This document shows, piece by piece, positions 45,063-55,345 of a stretch of 64,000 bases of DNA. Origin of the DNA: Emydura subglobosa (lineage: Eukaryota; Chordata; Testudines; Chelidae). A model generated the notes under the pieces. That model saw only the letters and a list, made by a program, of their open reading frames with translations. It searched no databases and had not been told where the DNA came from. Each line of letters starts with the position of its first letter. Position 1 is the first letter of the stretch. The DNA lies in the NCBI GenBank assembly GCA_007922225.1, contig ML680053.1, positions 3,753,660-3,817,659 on the forward strand, in the 5' to 3' direction. A program made the translations under genes and the position numbers.

Positions 45063-45223
45063 ATGTGAAAAGTAGAGGTGGAGGACAAGGTAACAATAAA
45101 ATAAGCGTATCTTGGCACAGCGAGCTTTAGACATGGCTCATCATATGCCTAGCCGTTGGGCTCTGATGCTGTCTTGTAGGCATCCTGGCTTGGATCAGCC
45201 ACCATGTGACACACCTAAACTGT
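45063..45223. other. Unassigned DNA
   Basis: No recognised feature. Confidence 0.35.
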
Positions 45224-45505
45224 GCCTATGTCTACACTTGCCACAAAATTTGGTGGCAGTTGACGGGAGATGCGCAAGCTATGTAGAGTAGCTTGTGTAT
45301 CTCCCGCCGACTTCCTAACTTCTTCTTACTGTGGTGTCTTCAGTTTGCTGCGCTGATGGGAAATGCCCTCCCGCCGACACAACTTTATTCCACCTGGTGG
45401 AGGTGGATTAGTAACGTTGATTTCTGGGTCAATTGAGCAGGTCTCCACTTCCATTCAATTGATCCGGATTAATCGATCTGACGGCCCGTTAGTGTAGACA
45501 TAGCC
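45224..45505. mobile_element. MITE with 15-bp 'tatgtctacact' inverted ends
   Basis: 'gcctatgtctacact' at 45224-45238 and 'agtgtagacatagcc' at 45491-45505 are inverted with one mismatch. The 282-bp body includes 'ctcccgccgac' twice. No transposase; a clean duplication is not seen. Confidence 0.75.
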
Positions 45506-46182
45506 AGAATCAGCTACTCCCAGCTGGGATTTCCGGTCAGCAGTTCTGATGCAAATGTCTTTGTTAGACTGAACCGGTAACTGGACCTGTAAAGACATCT
45601 GTCCTAGTTTCCCTAAATAAATGGCTCCTGTCAATTCTCTGTAGGAGAGATGGACGTGGGTTTTTGTACAGTGCTCACCGCAGTGCCCACATGCTACCTG
45701 GCATCCTCGTGTTTTTCATTGCACATCTTGTAAATTAAGCACCCAGTCTGCAAACAGTTACACCCATGAGTAACTTTACACCAGCTGAGCCAGGGACTTG
45801 CGAGCATGTGTTTGTAGGCTCACCCCTTTCGTGGTGATCTGACTACCAGAGATAAACAGTAGTCACTTCTGGTTCCTAAAGACACGAGCCAGTCCCTAAG
45901 CCTTGGCACTGTGTGCGTGCGTGCATACGTGTGCACAAAGTCAGTGTAAATCTCACCTTTGTGCTCCCTCAGTCCTGAGGCTGCTGTGTGTGCAGGCGCT
46001 GCTCTAACCTACACTGACTGCTAATATTCCAAGGAACCAGAAGGGCAGTCTGCGGCTGGCAGAGCCATAGGTGTATCTGGGTCATGCGGCTTTTCCTCCG
46101 TCTGTGCTCCTAACGCTGCGGGGGAGGACAGTGCTGTAGAAGGCGCTGCACTGGCCACGTATGCCTTGTGCAGGGATTATCC
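45506..46182. other. Unassigned DNA
   Basis: A weak palindromic-group arm ('cagttacacccatgagtaac') occurs near 45758. Otherwise nothing is recognised. Confidence 0.4.
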
Positions 46183-46302
46183 TCCTAGAGACGGACAGGG
46201 CACTAGCCTAGGAATTGGGAGAGCATGGCTCTATTCTCAGCCCTGGCATTGTCCTGTTGCGTGACTTTAGACAGGTCGCTTCTCTCTGCGCCTCTGTTTC
46301 TA
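46183..46302 (+). repeat. MIR-like SINE, head and core
   Basis: 'cagggcactagcctaggaat', 'gcatggctctattctcagcc' (B-box area), 'gttgcgtgactttagacag' and 'tctctgcgcctctgtttct' give head and core. Confidence 0.8.
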
Positions 46303-46366
46303 CTATAGAATCATGGAAGATTAGGATTGGAAGGGGCCTCAGGAGGTCACCTAGTCCAACCCCCAG
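46303..46366 (-). mobile_element. CR1 3' end fragment, 64 bp
   Basis: 'agaatcatggaagattagga', 'ttggaaggggcctcaggagg' and 'cacctagtccaaccccc' are the first ~60 bases of a CR1 3' terminus on the minus strand. It stops abruptly where the repeat at 46367 begins. Confidence 0.85.
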
Positions 46367-46861
46367 GGGACTGTCTTTGACTCCAGGTTAAGGCTGTTGT
46401 AGAAGAGTTCACTCTAGATACTAGGCTGGTGAAATCTGAGGATAGAACTCACAACCAATTTAGGCCGTGCGCCCTGCTTCTTAACTGTCCTGAGGTGGCA
46501 CTTACGGTCGTGAGCCCCTCCGGACAGCTGGACACACCCCACCTGGTTTTAGGCTGGCTTGTTGCTTTCTGATTCTGGACCCTTCCCTACAGAGCCTGCA
46601 AACAGGAGCAGGGGAAAAAACCCACATTCTTGAAGTGAGAGCTTGTGATTCCAACACAGCCCTCAATGCACCCACATAGGCCACCATGTTTTCACTGCTC
46701 TTTTTAGCCACACAAGCTTGATTATAGCTAGCACAGGTTTGCTTAGCTGAACTACAGTGTTGCCTCTGACTGCGATGTAAATGTATCCGGAGACAAAGAA
46801 TGCAACCGGGCTAGCTAAGAGGAACATCAATACTGGGTTGACTTCAGATGCTATTTCTTAG
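46367..46861 (+). mobile_element. Fragment of LTR-like family 1, second copy of its right part
   Basis: Near-identical by eye (roughly nine bases in ten) to 60117-60614, including 'gactgtctttgactcc', 'ggttttaggctggcttgttg', 'acacagccctcaatgcaccc' and 'aggccacca'. Both copies stop at 'gatgctatttctta' directly before a CR1 3' end. No coding sequence is recognised. Confidence 0.7.
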
Positions 46862-46941
46862 AATCATAGAAGATGAGGATTGGAAGGGGCCTCAGCAGGT
46901 CATCTAGTCCAACCCCCTGCTCAAAGCAGGACTAACTCCAC

Positions 46942-47661
46942 CTAAATCATCCCAGCCAGAGCTTTGTCAAGCCAGGACTTAAAAGCTTCTAAGGATGCAG
47001 ACTCCACCACCTCCCTAGGTAACCCATTCCAGAGCTTCACCGCCCTCCTAGGGAAAAAGCTTTTCCTAATATCCAACTGAGACCTTCCCCTCTGCAACTT
47101 GAGACCATTGCTCCTAGTTCTGTCATCTACCACCAATGAGTACAGCCTAGCTCCATCCTCCCTGGAATCCCCTTTCAGGTAGTTAAAGGCTGCTATCAAA
47201 TCCCCCCTCATTCTTCTCTTCTGCAAACTAAACAAGCCTTGTTCCCTCAGCCTCTTCTCATACGTCATGTGCTTCAGCCTCCTAATCATCTTTGTTGTCC
47301 TCCACTGGACTCTCTCCAATTTGTCCACATCCTTTCTGTAGTGGGGGGGGGCCCAAAACTGGACACAGTACTCCAAATGTGGCCTCACCAGTACCAAATA
47401 GAGGTGAATAATCACTTCCCTCCATCTGCTGGCAATGCTCCTAGTAATACATCCCAATATGCCATTAGCCTTCTTGGCAATAAGGGCACAGTGTTGACTC
47501 ATCTCCAGCTTCTTGTCCACTGTAACTCCCAGGTCCTTTTCTGCAGAACTGCAGCCTAGCCAGTCGATCCCCAGTCTGTAGCAGTGCTTGGGATTCTTCC
47601 ATCCTAAGTGCAGGACTCTGCACTTGTCCTTGTTGAACCTCATCAGATTACTTTGGCCCAA
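46942..47661 (-). pseudogene. CR1 ORF2 C-terminal fragment (239 codons)
   Basis: The longest open frame in the window. It encodes the thumb and C-terminal region of a CR1 reverse transcriptase downstream of the FADD active site. In the intact enzyme this helps copy the LINE RNA at a nicked target. It lacks the active site itself and ends at the natural C-terminus before the 3' UTR, indicating a fairly young copy. Confidence 0.9.
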
Positions 47662-47666
47662 TCCTC

Positions 47667-47930
47667 CTATTTGTCTATGTCACTCTGTATCCTAACCCTA
47701 CCCTCCAGAGTATTTACGACTCCCCCCAGTTTAGTGTCATCTGCAAACTTGCTGAGGGTGCAATCTACCCCATCCTCCAGATCATTAATGAAGATGTTGA
47801 ACAAAACCGGTCCCAGCAGTGACCCCTGGGACACTCCACTCGTTACCGGCTGCCAGCTAGACATCAAGCCATTGATCCCTACCTGTTGTGCCTGATGATC
47901 TAGCCAGCTTTCTATCCACCTTAGAGTCCA
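47667..47930 (-). pseudogene. CR1 ORF2 reverse transcriptase core fragment
   Basis: Contains the catalytic FADD box and the preceding '[16 protein letters not shown]' block, in a different frame from the C-terminal part. The frame runs on past 47930 into unrelated sequence, so the CR1 5' break is inside it. Confidence 0.85.
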
Positions 47931-47935
47931 TCTGA

Positions 47936-48090
47936 TAGTCTTATATTCTTGTACTCCCACTCTTTGTTTGTTTTGTTTGTGTTTTGATTGCAATCCTTGT
48001 GGGCTAAGGACTGTCTCGTACACCAGTGGGCACAGTGGTTTTGCAGCACCTGGCTCAATTGGGGCCCTGATGTTGGGTGGGGTCTTGCAG
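47936..48090 (+). repeat. L2-type tail of a MIR-like SINE
   Basis: 'gggctaaggactgtctcgta', 'ggttttgcagcacctggctc' and 'aattggggccctgatg' match the plus-strand tail. It adjoins the 5' break of the CR1. Confidence 0.6.
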
Positions 48091-48330
48091 GGCTTGTCTA
48101 TGTTAACTATTAGTTTGCAGAAAGCTGGGATGTGACTCTAGCCCACATTAGCTTACCGTGGCCTTACTCTTCGTGAGGACCCTGCTGATGCGCATTCATG
48201 GTTTGTTAATGCACTTTGATTTAGCTCTCTTTGAAATGGGACTAGCACAAAGTGCAATAACAAACTATTAACGCACGTCAGCGTGTTGGATGTGGACAGT
48301 TAGACCGCGGCAGGCTTGTGTGGAGGAAAT
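48091..48330. mobile_element. Possible MITE ('ggcttgtctatgttaact')
   Basis: The left side 'agggcttgtctatgttaac' and right side 'ttggatgtggacagttagac' are loosely inverted. The interior has 'gttaatgcac' and 'cttaccgtgg' words. The ends are degraded and the call is uncertain. Confidence 0.4.
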
Positions 48331-49074
48331 TCCCATCCCGGCTTGCCGTGGTCTAGCTGGTTGTGTTCACAAGCCCTAAATGCTCTTGTAATACAACTAA
48401 TGAATTCAACAGCCAAAGTCTGCCTGCAGTGCAGTGCAAAGGAACTACTCCACACCTTAGGATCTGGCCCTATATCTTACAGATTCTTTGGACCAAATTC
48501 TCTGCTGGCGTTACTCCACTGAAATCAATGAACGTACACCACCAGGGAATATGTCTCTTTGTTGTATTGTTGTACTCTTTTGTGTTAGTCGGTGATAGTT
48601 CAGCTAATTCATTGACCTCAAAATTCAACTCTCTGCCTTTTATGTCCCATGCTAAATGAAAACCCCAGTAACAAATGGGCCACTTTAGTGCCAAGGGTAA
48701 TATGCTACTTTTGTTACTTTTAAACCGTCTAGCAATTCCGATGTAAACGACCAAAAACTGAGAGGAATCCAAATACACCAATAGATTTGCCACATGTCGG
48801 AATGATTTATGAGCAAATGACGAAAGAACAGAGAGCTAAAAAGTAAACAAGTAGGAATGTTTTTTTATGGGTGTGGGTTTTTTTCCCCCCTTCCATTTTA
48901 CTTGTCTTTCAAACTGAGGTTGAATAGAAATGGAGAGTTTGAGGGGGAGAGAGGGTTTTAAATAAAAGCAGGCCGTGGTTCCTATGTCTTTCGCACTGCA
49001 ATACTTCCACATTCTTCTGGACAATTCAGTTTAGTGGTGCTGCTCAGGGATGAGTCCGGTAAGTTGTTGCAGTA
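48331..49074. other. Unassigned DNA with a palindromic-group patch
   Basis: 48488-48555 ('gaccaaattctctgctggcg', 'ttactccactgaaatcaatg') belongs to the palindromic group. The rest is AT-rich and unrecognised. Confidence 0.4.
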
Positions 49075-49310
49075 GTGTCTGGAGGCCACAACCAAGATTA
49101 GGGCCCCATTGTGCTAGGTGCTGTACATATCCATAGTAAGAGACAGTCACTGACCTCAAGTGCTCACAACAGACAAAGACAAAGGAGGTATTATTATCTC
49201 TGTTTTAGTAATGGGGAACGGAGGCACAGAGAGATGAGGTGGCTTGTTCAAGATAACACTGGAAGCCTAGGCCACAAGCCCCTCTCCCAGCTGCTGAACC
49301 ACAAGACAAT
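49075..49310 (-). repeat. MIR-like SINE with L2-type tail
   Basis: Reverse-strand tail 'ccccattgtgctaggtgctg', core 'ggaacggaggcacagagaga' and 'ttgttcaagataacactgg', then head 'gctgaaccacaagacaat'. Confidence 0.85.
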
Positions 49311-49839
49311 CCGTTCTCTCTTCATTTCAAGTTTTCCCGATGTCCCTGAGAAATAGAGAGTGAGGGCCTGAGTGCCAGATTTCCATCTGAATGATATTTA
49401 CTTGTCGGTGGTGGGTCTGTCACACTTAGGCTCATTCTTAAAGTGGGTCTGGTAGTTCAGACGCTGGTCTTGGCAATTCTTGATTGGGTTTTGGCTGCTC
49501 AGAGGCTGGTTTTGGCTTCTTTGTTGGTATGTCCTGCGTACTGCACGTAAGATGTTGCTTCGTGGAAGAATGCTACAAAACAACGTTTCACAGTGTTTGA
49601 CAAAGGCTTCCATGGAAGTTTGTCATCTGTTTACATGAGAGTCTGTTTGGAGGGGGGGGGATAAAAGAATGAAGCTGAAACCTAGCTCCAAAGGAAAAAA
49701 CGTCAAATCTAAACAGAGGACCAAGCCCTGCCTTTGTTTTCATTGCAAAGTGCAGTCATTAAACTGTTGCTGCCACTTCATGATTCTAAATACTGGAGGG
49801 AGGTGGGGGAACCCTCTGCTTGTACCTGGGTGCTAATAT
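49311..49839. other. Unassigned DNA
   Basis: 'tcaga(c/g)gctggt' repeats loosely around 49450-49510. No gene or repeat family is recognised. Confidence 0.4.
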
Positions 49840-50005
49840 GGCGGTCACGGTATCTGAGCGCTACATGGTCGCCAATGGATTTTATTCTGACAGCCACCTC
49901 GTGAGGCAGGGAAGTATCCCCGTTTTACAAAAGGGGGAATGGGGTGGCTTGACCAGCCCCTCGGAGTCTGGATTTGAACCCAAGCCTCTGAATTCCTAAG
50001 TGGCT
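49840..50005 (-). repeat. MIR-like SINE variant
   Basis: 'cacctcgtgaggcagggaag', 'tatccccgttttacaaaagg' and 'ggtggcttgaccagcccc', then 'ggatttgaacccaagcctct' (B-box side) on the reverse strand. Confidence 0.75.
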
Positions 50006-50208
50006 GCAATTCCACGGGCGTCAGATCTCAGCTGATTGACTTCTGTCGGGAGTAGCAGAAACTGGTAGGAGTAAAGCGAACGAGCCGGCTAGATTGTTTT
50101 CTAGCCATGGTTGTCCGCTGATGGGGCTGGATCCACTGAAGGGAGCTACTTCAATTTGCTATCTCATCTCTAATGGGTCAATGCAGCCCCGTGGTGCCCA
50201 AGCACAGA
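50006..50208. other. Unassigned DNA
   Basis: No recognised feature. Confidence 0.35.
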
Positions 50209-50420
50209 GCTTATGTATCTACACACCAGCGATAAAAGACCCGCGGCGTGGCCGCAGCGCGCCCCAGTCGGCTGACTTGGGCTCACAGAGTTCAGGCTGC
50301 AGGCCTATAAAATGTCAGGGTAGCCATTTGGGCTGGAGCCGGGGCTCTGGGACCCTCCCCTCTTGCCGATTCAGCTGACCCAGGCCAGCCGCAGGTCTTG
50401 TATTGCAGTGTAGACATGCC
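50209..50420. mobile_element. MITE with 'gtctacactgcaata' ends
   Basis: The right end 'tattgcagtgtagacatgcc' is inverted (with changes) at the left 'gcttatgtatctacacacc'. Inside are 'gactcgggctca'-like and 'ggagccggggctctgggac' blocks also seen in the MITE at 31172. Same family, different copy. Confidence 0.65.
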
Positions 50421-51044
50421 CTGAAACAGGCAGCCCCGCTAAGACTATTGTATCCACTTCTGGCTGCTCTGTAGGGGGAATGTTCGGAAAGGAAAATGCC
50501 CCTTGCCTTATTGCGGAGCTAATGTGACATCAGGGGCCTCTTTGCCCCCTGCCAGTTAGGAAGCTGGATTTTTTTCATGTTTACCTCCTTGGCTGCTCTG
50601 ACTCCTGATCCTACCACCCAGGGAATGGCTCGATTGTGATTTTCTATTTCTTCTTGGCCTTCTCTGTCTCCACCTTCCTCCCTCTCCCCGTGCTTTCTCC
50701 TCCTGCATGCTTTGCACAGCGGTGGTTGACACGGCGCTGGATCTTGTTACCCCTGAATGCTCACCCTGTAGCCATTTGGTCAAATTAATGTTCAGTGGTT
50801 GCTTTTCCCTCTTTTGACGGGCTAGGGAGCAGTTGCCTGTCACCCCGACGGCTCAGGTGTCAGTGGTGCCGCCCCTCCTGCTGCTGCTTCTCCTCTGAAC
50901 TAGTGAGTCATTTGTCACATTCACGCAGCATTGGACATTGTAGCTGCTTTTGCAGCGTCTTCCGCCGAATCCTTTTGATGGCACTGGGAAAATTGCAGGA
51001 GGCTCTGCTGCAGGTTTTCCTTTGCCCACACTTGTTGATGAAGT
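50421..51044. other. Unassigned DNA
   Basis: Relatively GC-rich. Frames of 95-104 codons on both strands show no family resemblance. Confidence 0.4.
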
Positions 51045-51172
51045 ACTTAGACTGTAAGCTCTGTGAAGAAGGGGACCCTCTTTTTGTTTTGTGTTTGTAC
51101 AGGACCTAGCACGATGGGGTCCTGATCCATGACTGGGACTTCTCGGTGCTACTGCAATACAAATAATTCTAA
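51045..51172 (+). repeat. L2-type tail of a MIR-like SINE
   Basis: Very clear tail: 'agactgtaagctctgtgaag', 'gtttgtacaggacctagcac', 'tgatccatgactgggactt', 'gcaatacaaataatt'. Confidence 0.85.
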
Positions 51173-51265
51173 TGCCCTCCGCTGACTGCTTCCTGGCTAC
51201 ATAGTAATGTTCTAAACAGCAACAAAAGATTAAATCTATATATATTTTAAGAAAATGTATATACA

Positions 51266-51352
51266 GGACCAGATCCTCAGCTGCTATAAACCAGTGTGGC
51301 TCCATTGAGATCAGTGGAACTATGCCAATTTACACTAGCTTATGATTTGGCC
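51266..51352. repeat. Palindrome of the 'ggccagatcctcagctg' family
   Basis: Left arm 'ggaccagatcctcagctgct', right arm 'ctagcttatgatttggcc', core 'gtggctccattgagatcag'. Confidence 0.7.
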
Positions 51353-51884
51353 CTAGTTAATTCATAGCTTCCTGTTTGTTAGTATCCTTCGTCTAAGAAT
51401 GAAAACGTAAATGCCTGACATAATGGTCTTGGATTCCACAGAAAATCATTGCCAACATCAGATCCCATGATACTGTGTTATCAGCGCTAGAACCAATGCG
51501 CTATCAATATCTAGACTGACCATCATTAGCAGATTGATTGCCATAATAATACATTACATGAATCCTTTCATCCCGAAGGTTCCCAAAGCTCATTACAAGC
51601 TTAAAGTAATATATAAACTATCCACAGGGCCCACAGAGTCCAGTCAAAACTGGAGGAGAATCTGTACTATGTAATGCTGAAATTTGGCCAGAAAAAGAAC
51701 AGGCTAATCTTCCTGACGCCCTGTTACTCTTCCAACAAATGCCACAAGCTCCATATCTCACCGGACAGCAGCTCTGTCCTTTGACAACATGGTAGGACAT
51801 ATGTTGAGTGCCACCTAGAGACTAGCACATCAGCACCTAAGTAGAGTCTGTAGGTTTTTCATCCAGGTAGGACACTCTCCCACC
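51353..51884. other. Unassigned DNA
   Basis: 51560-51605 ('ttcatcccgaaggttcccaa') has a short repeat-tail-like patch. Nothing else is seen. Confidence 0.4.
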
Positions 51885-53071
51885 CTGCTGAGCTTCAGCT
51901 ATGACAAGAGCACAGCAACAAGTTGAGAGAGCTGCATAAACGTGAGATGGGCAGTGACCATCCAGAATGAGTGTGATCCAGACCAGTGAAGGGCTGTGCC
52001 ACCCCTGCCCTGCAAACCTGGTTGCTTCACAATGCTTTGCTGCTGTAGCTCACAAATAGCCTTCCAGCATGCAGGTAACATCCTGAGTGTCTGTATAGCT
52101 TCTTCCACCAGCCTGGGTTATCATTTGCACGGCAACCTCAACACACTCCCAGCCCCAGCTTTCCCCCCAAAACATGTGTTCTGCACTGCCCAGCTCTCTT
52201 CTGGACAGTCCAGATATATTAGGTCCATTGCCCTGCTAAGGGGATGAATATACAACAGTTTGCTACCCTAAATGGAGTTACCCACCCAATTCAGTTTAAG
52301 CACAACACTGGCTTCATTTTGATTAAAGAATAAAGCAAGTGTATGTAATTGCAAAGAGAGAGGTTTTAAGTGAGTACAAGTATAAGGCATTAAAATCAGA
52401 AGTAAGTGGTTAAAAGAGAAATAAAGATACAATGCTTCCTAGTACTAGAACGTAACAAACTAGACTTGGTTCAAGGTGAAGTGTCTTACCACATGTTCCC
52501 AGTAACATTGCTGACTAAATTCTCAAGCCAGGAACTGCTTCCAAAGTCTGTTTCTTCTGTCTTCTTAGGTGAAAGAGAGAGAGAAGAGGGCTGGTTTTGC
52601 CCTCTCACTTTTATAGTTCAGTCACTTTTTGAAAATACATCGTCCTAAGGATTACCCTTGGTAACATTCATTCCTGCTGTGAGGTTGGAGTCATGGCGTC
52701 TCATGGTGAAAGAGGTTTCATTCTTCTGTTTGCTAAGATGCAGATCTCTTTGTTCCTGCCCCCTTGCCTGGCCAATGAATGGCCACTTGATAGGTGATTG
52801 CCCATTAACTTTGATGACACCTGGCTAGAAGCATCAGCTTGTCTTTTGTCTTTGAGAAACTGGTTTACCCAGATTAGTCTGGTAAACACATTTCAGACCT
52901 AATTTCATCTTAAGTTTATAACTTTATATAGAATGTTGCTACACACATTTTGTCATGATATTATTCACCAGTGAGTTATTGGTTTTCAAATGATACCTCA
53001 CAAGGCATATTTTGGACAAAGATTATTACAGTAGTGTGTAGAGTGTGACTATACGGGTGCATTCAGTCACA
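51885..53071 (-). mobile_element. LTR-like (ERV-type) element, family 2
   Basis: On the minus strand it begins 'tgtgactgaatgcaccc' at 53071. It includes 'aaaatatgccttgtgaggta', a TATA-like 'actataaaagtg' near 52610 and a T-C rich block, then about 700 bp of AT-rich sequence down to about 51885. TG start, TATA box and lack of coding sequence fit an LTR with some adjoining internal sequence. It differs from family 1 but has the same general layout. The end coordinate is approximate. No viral gene is seen. Confidence 0.55.
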
Positions 53072-53382
53072 ACCTCCAGCTATGCTGTTTAGTTTTTTAT
53101 GGGGATGCTTTGATTGTAATGAAGATGTAGCAATTGTTAGAGAGTCTTGTGATCTGTGACAAATATCACGGACTAGAAAAACACAGCAAGAAAGGAGAGA
53201 GAATGCAAAGATGACAAAAAAGCTGTAGAGACCGTAATAGAGAGGGAAAAAGTGATAGCTGATGAGACTTTCCTATATAATATGTTTCTCTCAGGAGTGA
53301 AATCCTAGCTGCATGGAAGTGAATGGGGGATTTTGCTATTCAAGTCAATGGAGCCAAGATTTCCCTCCAGATTTTTAAAGTT
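53072..53382. other. Unassigned DNA
   Basis: A-rich; no recognised feature. Confidence 0.4.
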
Positions 53383-53477
53383 AATGGGCTGGATCCTCAG
53401 CTGGTGTAGTGTGGTGTAGTTCCATTGACTTCCATGGAGCTATACTAATTTACACCAACAGAGGATCTGGCCCATTG
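53383..53477. repeat. Palindrome of the 'ggccagatcctcagctg' family, best copy
   Basis: 'aatgggctggatcctcagct' and the inverted 'gaggatctggcccatt' give about 27-bp ends with a few mismatches. The core is 'gttccattgacttccatgg'. This copy best shows the outer 'aatggg...cccatt' limits. Confidence 0.7.
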
Positions 53478-54289
53478 TTTAAATAACTGGGTCTAAGGAA
53501 GAAAAGAAAGCAGAGACCCATATGAGGTATTTTTTCTGTCGTAACATCTGGATTCTGCACTCTCATTATGCAGTGCTGTCAGCATAAATTAAACATAGGC
53601 TGATTCTGGCAAATGGCTTTAACTGCTGCCATCCACACTCACATCCATTTAAATCATTGTCCGTGGAGGAGTCTCAGAGTCATTGCAATAAATGTTTTGC
53701 AGTTAGCATGTGAGAGCAAAGCTGTTTGCATTCAACAGGTGAAAGTGAATTCTCTCACACCTGATTTATCTGCATTCAAGGGTGGTGCCGGGGACGTGTT
53801 TTTGTTTGGGTTGGTGCATTTCATGCTGAAAGCCTGGGTGCTTCCTGTTGTTAAAATCATGCATCGAGACCGTCTCCTGGTGCTCTTTGGTGGCCTGGGG
53901 GTCTGCGTGAGTTTGTAGCCTCAGTGTGGTTCCTAAGACCTGAAGTCAGGCTACCGTGAATATTCCCATTGCTTTTGGCTCAGGCCACTGCACAGCCTCC
54001 ATTCGGCAGAAACGACCATCATGACAGGCACTCATTGGCAACTCTTGTTAGCAGTTTCACCAAGGAGGCCAAGCAGTAAACAGCCATGCAGATTGTTCTA
54101 CTGTCTTATTACTCGGAGGCAGGCTCCAGCCCCGTTACTGAGGCGGCGTTGAGGGGAGAGGTGCCCAGCAGCTGCCCACGTTGTCTATTCTGTGGCTAAA
54201 CGGCCCTAGGGTCTGAAGACCTCTGTAGACTTGGCACCTTTTGCCAGCACTAAATTAATTTAAAGCACCAACTGTCGAGGTCGAGACAT
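53478..54289. other. Unassigned DNA
   Basis: A 101-codon frame at 53613-53918 has no recognisable similarity. No repeat is identified. Confidence 0.45.
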
Positions 54290-54540
54290 AGACGGCCAGG
54301 CCTAGTGGTTAGCCCGAGAGGGGAGCTGGGTTCCCAGGCCAGTCAGGGTTCAGAATAGGCAGGCAGGAGCTGAGGTCAGGAGCTGAATCAGATACCAGGA
54401 ATCAGGCCAAGTCAGGAAACCAGCGGGTCAGGGTCAGGAGATGACCTGGAGATAAGCAACCACAAGTCAGATCCCAGGAACTAGGCCAATACAAGATACC
54501 GGGATGGGAGAGGTGGGGAGATCAGGAGCTGGTAGCACTG
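54290..54540 (+). repeat. Array-bearing dispersed repeat, probable third copy
   Basis: Degenerate units with 'caggagctgaggtcagg', 'aggccaagtcagg', 'gcgggtcagggtcaggag' resemble the arrays at 23640 and 36430. The unique tail of the other two copies is not clear here, so membership is likely, not proved. Confidence 0.45.
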
Positions 54541-55202
54541 GGTGAACATCCCAAAGCAGGAGGGAACTGTGTTGTATGGACAATTCACTGTTCCTCCTCA
54601 CAGCTTACGTCAGGAGCTCTGGTGTTTCACCAGTCAGGGCCCAGGGGTAAAGCCTTCTAGCCGACCTGGGCTTCAAGGAGGTCTGGTTCTAGTAAACCAT
54701 TGGGTGGAGGGTTGGAGCATGATGATGCCCCCAATGAACTCTGTGGACCTGAGTTTGAGACCCCTGAGTCATGACAACCACTACACTAAAAAACCCGCCG
54801 TGGCCTCTAGATTTTTGTCTTTTAGTCTCTTTCACTCATTGCTGTAGCAGGCTCATCAGCGTCTATCTGAGGCCCTGCCACCATCACTAGAGGGGAACAA
54901 AACACCACACTGAGTGGGTTACATTACACTTGCCTCCGGGCAAGAGAGCTGCCATGAAGTCGGTTGCCTGCTTGCAGCTGGCAGTGCAATGATTTCCATA
55001 AATACTGTCATCAAGTAGTAGCGAAGGCTTCTGCTGACAAAATTCTTCAGTTCCTGCTTCCAGCATTTTAGGAGTTGGCCTTCTTAGGGCTAAAAAATAA
55101 AGGAACTAGCATGGGGCAGCATTGTATACATTCTTGTTTTTTGTAGTACTCACAATGTGCTAGGTGCTTCCTTTTTCATATATTTTAAGACCAGAAGATC
55201 TG
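54541..55202. other. Unassigned DNA
   Basis: No recognised feature. Confidence 0.4.
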
Positions 55203-55345
55203 TTAGATTAGAACATAAGAAGGTCCATACTGGGTCAAACCAATGGTCCATCTAGCCCAGTATCCTGTCTTCCGACAGCAGCCAATGCCAGGTGCTTCAG
55301 CGGGATTGAACAGAACAGGTCATCAAGTCATCCATCCCATTGACC
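55203..55345 (-). mobile_element. CR1/L2-clade LINE 3' end
   Basis: 'gaacataagaaggtccatac', 'tggtccatctagcccagtat' and 'gccaatgccaggtgcttcag' form the minus-strand 3' terminus of the same lineage as 24745 and 19200. Confidence 0.8.

Larger units (their letters stand above)
46862..47935 (-). mobile_element. CR1 LINE, best-preserved reverse transcriptase part
   Basis: The 3' terminus is at 46862 ('gaatcatagaagatgaggat'). The minus strand then carries two frames. 47667 to about 47930 has the RT boxes '[20 protein letters not shown]' and the catalytic 'FADDTKLGG' (FADD codons at 47736-47747). 46942-47661 (239 codons) covers '[14 protein letters not shown]', '[14 protein letters not shown]', '[13 protein letters not shown]', '[20 protein letters not shown]' and the end '[20 protein letters not shown]'. 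A frameshift near 47660-47690 separates them. It is 5' truncated, so endonuclease and ORF1 are absent. Confidence 0.93.

Noticed and set aside
50853..51305. 150-codon minus-strand frame
   Set aside because: About half is the reverse of an L2-type SINE tail (51045-51172) and part of a palindromic repeat; the rest resembles nothing.
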